Under the pieces are notes generated by a model that was given only the letters and a program-made list of their open reading frames with translations, was not told the origin of the DNA and searched no databases. 10,377 nucleotides of DNA, taken from the NCBI GenBank assembly GCA_021819025.1, contig JAKASN010000027.1, positions 1 through 10,377 of the forward strand, in the 5' to 3' direction. The translations under genes were made by a program, and so were the position numbers. Position 1 is the stretch's first letter. Each line of letters opens with the position of its first letter. Of the stretch, positions 6,623 to 10,377 are shown in pieces. The DNA is from Actinomycetes bacterium (lineage in GTDB: Bacteria; Actinomycetota; Acidimicrobiia; Acidimicrobiales; Acidimicrobiaceae).

Positions 6623-7939
6623 TTACGCAACCCCGACTACGGGAACCGCTTCAATGGCCTTGGCGGTGACGACACCCAAGGGAACCGGGTTGAGCGACGA
6701 AGTGCTCCCCACCGCTTCTTGGTTTCCGTCCGAGTTGTGGTACTTGTTGAAATCGATCGTTCCGGTAGCACCAAAATACTGGATCTGCTTGCCAGCCTTG
6801 AGAGCCGCGACGCCTTGGGCGTAGGTATACACCACTGTCTTGCCTGCTCCAGGGTTCGCCACCTTGGAGATGTAACTATCGAAGACGCTCGGACTCGTGC
6901 TGTTAGCAGCTACCATCGCCAAAGCGACGGTAATAATTCCATCGTAATAGGTGAGAGAGAACGGGTTTGACAAGTACGACTGCCACGGCGGTGAGACCTG
7001 AGTCTTGGTTGCCTTGAGCGCAGTCTGAAAAGTCGACACTGCCGCAGTCGTTTTGGACGGCTCGGTGATCATTCCGGTGTAATACTGCTCAAACGAAGAA
7101 CCAAGAGCCCCCTTCACGGCGGTGAGCCACGGAGCAGTAAAGGTTGCCTCAGTTCCAATTATCGGCTGCAACCCTCCGAGCTGCTTGAGCTCCCCAAAGA
7201 AGGTGCCCGCGGTCGTGCCATCGGATTCGGTCATGATGACCTGCGGATGGCTCGCCATCAACTGTTGCACCGACGACAAGTAAGAGGGCTGATCCGGAGT
7301 AACGTTTATCTGCGAAACGAGATCCATATGGAGCGCCTTGACGCTCGCCAACACGCCGGGCAGATCGCCCTGGGAGCCGCTGTCAGTACCGAAAATTGTC
7401 GCTACTCGCGTGTATCCCTTTTGATGCGCCCACAGTGCCATCCCAGTGCCGTTTGCGGAGTCAGGTGGGAAAAGTCGCCAGAAATACGGCAAGGTGTTGA
7501 AGTCGTAGGATGATTCACCGGCTACGGCGGTCATGGGAATCTTGGCGGCGTTCAAAACCGGAACGATGGTTGGCGCCGATGCGGTTCCTGGGCCAGCAAC
7601 CAGGACCAAGTTCTTGGTGGTCGCCAACATCTGCTGAACAGCGGGAAGGGCGTCTGCCGGATCTCCGCGGGTGTCAACACCCTTGTAGACGAGCTGGTGT
7701 CCGAGAACTCCTCCAGCGTGATTGATCGAATAGATGGCCGGATATATGCCGCCAGACTGGTTGGAACCTTCGAAACTGCTGGATCCGGTTATCGCGATGA
7801 CTCCCGCAACAACCAGCGGCGAACCGCTGGAGGCTCCAGAACTACCGCTGCTACCGCTCGTGGCCGAAGAACCGCAGGCAGCGGCCATTATGCTCAATGC
7901 ACCTGCAGCCGCAATCGATTTATACCTAATGGAACGCAA
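6623..7939 (-). CDS. ABC transporter substrate-binding lipoprotein (LivK-like, type I periplasmic-binding fold)
   Basis: A 438-residue extracytoplasmic receptor that captures the substrate and delivers it to the permeases. I place the start at TTG 7939: AGGGGGG (7945-7951) lies five bases upstream, and the resulting N-terminus is a lipoprotein signal with Arg/Lys at residues 2-7, a hydrophobic core at 8-18 and Cys22 after Ala-Ala-Ala. An in-frame ATG at 7984 would add 15 residues without a ribosome site. A Ser/Gly/Ala-rich linker (23-40) leads to the binding domain, which begins 'LVVAGVIAITGSSSFEG' and continues with 'SINHAGGVLGHQLVY', a standard LivK-type opening ('N-x-x-G-G-V-x-G'). The family binds leucine-type amino acids, amides, urea or aromatic acids; the ligand here is unknown. 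It is the first gene of the cluster. Confidence 0.93.
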   Translation of the reverse strand: MRSIRYKSIAAAGALSIMAAACGSSATSGSSGSSGASSGSPLVVAGVIAITGSSSFEGSNQSGGIYPAIYSINHAGGVLGHQLVYKGVDTRGDPADALPAVQQMLATTKNLVLVAGPGTASAPTIVPVLNAAKIPMTAVAGESSYDFNTLPYFWRLFPPDSANGTGMALWAHQKGYTRVATIFGTDSGSQGDLPGVLASVKALHMDLVSQINVTPDQPSYLSSVQQLMASHPQVIMTESDGTTAGTFFGELKQLGGLQPIIGTEATFTAPWLTAVKGALGSSFEQYYTGMITEPSKTTAAVSTFQTALKATKTQVSPPWQSYLSNPFSLTYYDGIITVALAMVAANSTSPSVFDSYISKVANPGAGKTVVYTYAQGVAALKAGKQIQYFGATGTIDFNKYHNSDGNQEAVGSTSSLNPVPLGVVTAKAIEAVPVVGVA

Positions 7940-8013
7940 AACTACCCCCCTGTGAATAGCGCAAGCTAACAGAATCCCGACCATATCTGGTACCGCGAAG
8001 ATTCCGCGTTTAT

Positions 8014-8042
8014 ACTGTATCCAATATTCAACATCCAGTCAA
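8014..8042 (-). promoter_or_regulatory. Sigma70-type promoter for the transporter/catabolic cluster
   Basis: On the minus strand TTGACT (8037-8042) and TACAGT (8014-8019) are separated by exactly 17 bases. This gives a strong -35 and an acceptable -10 (TAnAnT pattern). A run of six A at 8055-8060 lies where an UP element would be. Transcription would begin near 8007, leaving a leader of about 65-70 bases before the TTG start at 7939. Confidence 0.6.
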
Positions 8043-8676
8043 GCAGGAAGAGACTTTTTTAAGGTTCTATCGAGATTGGGAGCTAAAATAGCCCCTGGTG
8101 TGCCATTTATTGCGCTCCGTATCTCGTAGCGGCCACTCAGCGCGGTTTTGCACACGCGAGGAGTGCCCGGGTTCCGCACCTCGCAACTTCCCAGAGCAAG
8201 CCGCTGGGTGCCACGTAACTCACCGTCGCGAATCGATTGCTAGCCTGACGAAGAGTCGCTTTCGTAAGGATTGTCAACATCGCAAACCACAGAACGGCCT
8301 TTGTTTGACCCTATCTCGGCCAAGTTCAGAGGCCCCAAGGACAATTGCTAGGTCCTGTTTTACTTAGGATCTGCCGCTCCGAGGAGGCGACAAAGTAAGG
8401 CTGCAACACTTATCGCGATGCGTCTGGCACCAGATCGCCGCATCGTTGCAACACGCAATTGTAGCCTTCGGGGTAGAGCCGCCATGGCGACGATAGAGCC
8501 GCGCGTTTGGCAGGATCGGTCCTACTTGAGCGACCTCTCCGCGTCGGCAAAGTGCAAAAATGCTTCTGGGATTGCTATGAAGGCGCAGGCAAAAGTACCT
8601 GGAGTAACTGTCTGTTGCGAGGCCTTCTCATGGATGCACCTCAGGCAAGCGCTAAGCCACCTCGCAGTGGCGGGCT
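8043..8676. other. Interval without a convincing gene
   Basis: Apart from the A-tract and inverted repeat near the left end, I see no supported gene here. Two plus-strand frames are open (8098-8367 and 8418-8810), but their products are rich in Arg, Ser and Cys, show no domain, and have no ribosome site at the right distance. A GAGGAGG at about 8380-8386 is followed by no start codon within 20 bases, so it may be a relic. The interval may hold decayed coding sequence. Confidence 0.5.
8078..8096. promoter_or_regulatory. Inverted repeat upstream of the cluster promoter (candidate operator)
   Basis: GGGAGCTA-AAA-TAGCCCCT forms two 8-base arms with imperfect symmetry around three central bases. 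It sits about 35-40 bases upstream of the -35 box and has no T-run in the position needed for a terminator of either strand. A binding site for an activator or for the GntR-type regulator is possible. It could also be a chance palindrome. Confidence 0.25.
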
Positions 8677-8847
8677 ATGAACCCCGGCCGAGATATTCAC
8701 GCCAATCCAAGGCACGCCTGGAGTCGGGCCGAACCAGAGACTTGCTGCGAATCAAGCGACACCCAACCCCTCGAACTGATCAGAGTCGTCAAAACCGGAG
8801 CCGCCGATAAGGTGGAGACCGAGACGGTTTTGCAGGCTTGCAACTGA
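8677..8847 (+). pseudogene. Short coding-looking frame (56 aa) ending just before the aldo/keto reductase gene
   Basis: The frame is open from after TAA 8653-8655 to TGA 8845-8847, with an ATG at 8677. Its last half (residues 31-56, with PLELIRVVKTGAADKVETET at 31-50) has the composition and G/C-rich third positions of real coding sequence. The first half is less convincing, and no ribosome site precedes the ATG. The stop lies three bases before the ribosome site of the reductase gene, the usual spacing of an operon partner. I read it as either the C-terminal remnant of a decayed gene formerly co-transcribed with the reductase, or a small unrecognised protein. No family can be named. Confidence 0.3.
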
Positions 8848-8862
8848 CAAGGAGGAGTAAGG

Positions 8863-9843
8863 ATGCGCCGAGTGGCTTTAGGATCCCAGGGACTTACGGT
8901 ATCGCGGCTAGGGCTCGGCTGTATGGGTATGTCGGATTTCTACGGCTCCAGCGATGAAGCGGCGTCGATCAAGACCATCCATTCAGCCATTGAAATGGGA
9001 ATGACCTTCCTCGACACCGCAGACGCCTACGGACCCTTCAAGAATGAGCGCTTGGTGGGAAAAGCCATCGCCGATCGGCGCGATCAAGTCACCTTGGCAA
9101 CGAAGTTCGGCAACGTGCGAGACGAAACCGGCGCTTGGCTGGGAATCCGTGGTGACGCCGATTACGTGCGCAAAAGCTGCGATGACTCGTTAGCCCGCCT
9201 CGGGGTAGACCATATCGACCTCTACTACCAGCACCGTGTCGATCGGCATACCCCAATTGAAGAGACGGTGGGAGCTATGGCTGACCTGGTGGCTCAAGGC
9301 AAAGTTCGCTATCTTGGGCTCTCAGAAGCTTCTCCGGCCACGATCCGCCGTGCGCATGCAGTTCATCCCATTACGGCCCTTCAAACCGAGTATTCGCTTT
9401 GGACGCGAGACCCAGAGCAAGAGATTCTCAGCGTCACTCGGGAACTAGGAATCGGGTTCGTCGCTTACAGCCCGCTCGGTCGTGGCTTTCTCTCGGGCAA
9501 GTTCCACACCATAGAAGACTTCGCGCCAGATGACACCCGTAGGCGACATCCCCGCTTCGCGGGTGAAAACTTCGCCAAGAATCTCGACCTCGTTGAAAAA
9601 GTCACCGAATTCGCCACCAAGATCGGTGCTACGCCTGCCCAGGTCGCACTGGCCTGGCTGTGTGCGCAAGGCGACGACGTCGTACCTATTCCTGGGACGC
9701 GAAGCATTGAACGCCTCGCGGAAAATATTGCTGCCACAGAGATCTCTTTGAGCAAGAGTGACCTGGCGGCACTCGACGCAGTTTTCCCCCTCGGAGTTAC
9801 CTCTGGCGAGCGCTACCCTGACATGTCGACGGTAAATGGATAA
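8863..9843 (+). CDS. Aldo/keto reductase, NADPH-dependent
   Basis: A complete 326-residue (alpha/beta)8-barrel oxidoreductase that reduces aldehydes or ketones, normally with NADPH. The catalytic tetrad is present: Asp51 and Tyr56 in 'FLDTADAYG', Lys81 in 'ATKFG' and His124 in 'YYQHRVD'. The N-terminal '[13 protein letters not shown]' (17-28) and the cofactor-phosphate region '[17 protein letters not shown]' (275-291) place it with the large bacterial group of non-specific AKRs related to pyridoxal and aldehyde reductases. The ATG at 8863 has GGAGGAG (8851-8857) five bases upstream. It is transcribed away from the transporter cluster, with more than 900 bases between the two genes and no obvious promoter immediately upstream. 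A role in aldehyde handling together with the dehydrogenase is possible, but only proximity suggests it. Confidence 0.95.
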   Translation: MRRVALGSQGLTVSRLGLGCMGMSDFYGSSDEAASIKTIHSAIEMGMTFLDTADAYGPFKNERLVGKAIADRRDQVTLATKFGNVRDETGAWLGIRGDADYVRKSCDDSLARLGVDHIDLYYQHRVDRHTPIEETVGAMADLVAQGKVRYLGLSEASPATIRRAHAVHPITALQTEYSLWTRDPEQEILSVTRELGIGFVAYSPLGRGFLSGKFHTIEDFAPDDTRRRHPRFAGENFAKNLDLVEKVTEFATKIGATPAQVALAWLCAQGDDVVPIPGTRSIERLAENIAATEISLSKSDLAALDAVFPLGVTSGERYPDMSTVNG

Positions 9844-10024
9844 AGCGCACCTCTAGCCGCAAAATATTTAATTCACTTCACGCGCGCGCGGATAAAGGCG
9901 ACCCTGAGGGGACAAAAGACCAATCTTCGCCGTCGCCCCACCGTGAAATATCGGCGATCCTATCGAGTTAGCCGTCCGCCCGCGATGGACTGGAAATTGG
10001 CGGCAGGCTGCATTGTGATTTGCA
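9844..10024. other. Non-coding interval after the aldo/keto reductase
   Basis: I see no supported gene and no convincing terminator. A CG alternation lies at about 9880-9891 and a short CCCTGAGGG palindrome near 9902-9911, neither followed by a T-run. The remaining open frames here are short and overlap on both strands, which points to non-coding sequence. Confidence 0.5.
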
Positions 10025-10089
10025 GTGCGACGACGCCTTCAAGTCTGGGCGCACAGCGGCGCCGCATGAGCAACGGCGGCACCTGGTTT

Positions 10090-10118
10090 GGCCGGCTCGC
10101 CGAACGGGCGAGTCGGCC
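10090..10118 (+). repeat. Strong hairpin, 12-bp stem with 5-base loop
   Basis: Two 12-base arms (10090-10101 and 10107-10118) pair completely as RNA on the plus strand, with one G-U wobble, around the loop GAACG. On the minus strand the wobble becomes an A-C mismatch, so the plus strand is the better-folded RNA. No T-run follows on either strand, so it is not a Rho-independent terminator. Confidence 0.6.
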
Positions 10119-10271
10119 AGCGAACAATTGCCTGGCGAGGAGACCCGAGCAAGAAGCGCCAATGAGGATGCCAAACGCGCGCTTCAACGTGGGTCGTATC
10201 ACACCGAAATGCTGAGACGTGTGTCAGCGGCAGTCTCAAATCATTGTGCAACGATACCCCGTAGCCAACGC

Positions 10272-10290
10272 CCGGGTTGCCTGAGCCCGG
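10272..10290 (+). repeat. Hairpin, 7-bp stem
   Basis: CCGGGTT and AGCCCGG pair around the five-base loop GCCTG, with one G-U wobble. No T-run follows directly. It forms part of the run of hairpins at the right end of the window. Confidence 0.45.
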
Positions 10291-10331
10291 CAGCGTGTTG
10301 CGATGAGTTTTCAGTACCCCGCACTACAGTA

Positions 10332-10352
10332 CCCTCGTAAAAATACGTGGGG
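10332..10352. repeat. Hairpin with AAAA loop
   Basis: CCC-T-CGTA and TACG-T-GGG pair around AAAA with a single T-T mismatch. It lacks a T-run and continues the series of structured elements toward the right edge. Confidence 0.4.
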
Positions 10353-10377
10353 AGTCCTTGCGCGCGCTCGGCGCTAG

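Larger units (their letters stand above)
10025..10377 (+). ncRNA. Structured region, possibly the 5' part of a group II intron ribozyme (runs off right edge)
   Basis: GTGCG at 10025-10029 matches the GUGYG 5' end of group II introns. TTCAAGTC follows 13 bases after the start of that motif, comparable to the UUAAGUC near the 5' end of the lactococcal LtrB intron. The next 350 bases contain several stable hairpins (10090-10118, 10272-10290, 10332-10352) and no credible protein, as expected for domain I. The reverse transcriptase gene and the diagnostic domain V would lie beyond the right edge, so the call cannot be completed here. Another structured RNA or mobile-element end is possible. Confidence 0.3.

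Noticed and set aside
8098..8367. 89-codon plus-strand frame
   Set aside because: No ribosome site, no domain, and a composition typical of chance frames in GC-rich sequence.
8341..8375. Short inverted repeat AGGAC/GTCCT followed by GTTTTA as a terminator
   Set aside because: The stem is only five base pairs with a long loop and the T-run is interrupted. No gene ends just upstream.
8418..8810. 130-codon plus-strand frame upstream of the aldo/keto reductase
   Set aside because: It has no ribosome site at its start, an Arg/Ser-rich composition and no recognisable domain. Another frame in the same stretch (8677-8847) looks more coding at its end.
9844..9930. Rho-independent terminator after the aldo/keto reductase
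   Set aside because: Only a tiny CCCTGAGGG palindrome and a CG alternation are present, with no stem followed by a T-run.
9943..10340. Several overlapping frames of 68-106 codons on both strands
   Set aside because: They overlap one another in almost all frames, lack ribosome sites and domains, and coincide with strong hairpins. A non-coding structured region explains them better.

Overview
The window carries one long minus-strand gene cluster (about 8040 down to 1, running off the left edge), a weakly coding interval (about 8050-8860), one plus-strand oxidoreductase gene (8863-9843) and a gene-poor, hairpin-rich right end (9844-10377). Base composition is moderately GC-rich. Shine-Dalgarno sites are strong, GTG and TTG starts are common, and the binding protein is a lipoprotein with a Gly/Ser-rich linker. 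This fits an actinobacterium-like Gram-positive, perhaps near the Acidimicrobiia. That placement is inference from style, not from a marker gene.

Minus-strand cluster, in transcription order: a sigma70-type promoter (8014-8042), then a LivK-type substrate-binding lipoprotein, LivH- and LivM-type permeases, and LivG- and LivF-type ATPases. This is a complete high-affinity uptake system in the classical K-H-M-G-F order. The same strand continues directly into an aldehyde dehydrogenase and a crotonase-fold acyl-CoA enzyme, then an unrecognised 91-codon frame with a good ribosome site, and finally the first 61 residues of a GntR-type regulator. The layout suggests import of a small carboxylate, amino acid or aromatic-type compound, oxidation of an aldehyde intermediate to an acid, processing of a CoA thioester, and local control by the GntR protein. 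The substrate cannot be read from sequence.

Two features of the cluster deserve attention. The crotonase keeps the glutamate equivalent to Glu164 of enoyl-CoA hydratase but has glycine where Glu144 should be, so it may be an isomerase or another crotonase activity. Also, each gap of more than about 60 bases in the cluster contains a short open frame that starts on or just after the upstream stop and ends at or just past the next start. This may be a translational-coupling chain or chance.

On the right, an aldo/keto reductase with a complete catalytic tetrad has a strong ribosome site. A 56-codon coding-looking frame ends just before that site. The last ~350 bases hold no convincing protein but several stable hairpins, plus a GTGCG followed by TTCAAGTC at a spacing resembling the 5' end of a group II intron. 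That is the most speculative call here. No CRISPR array, tRNA, rRNA or intact transposase was seen.
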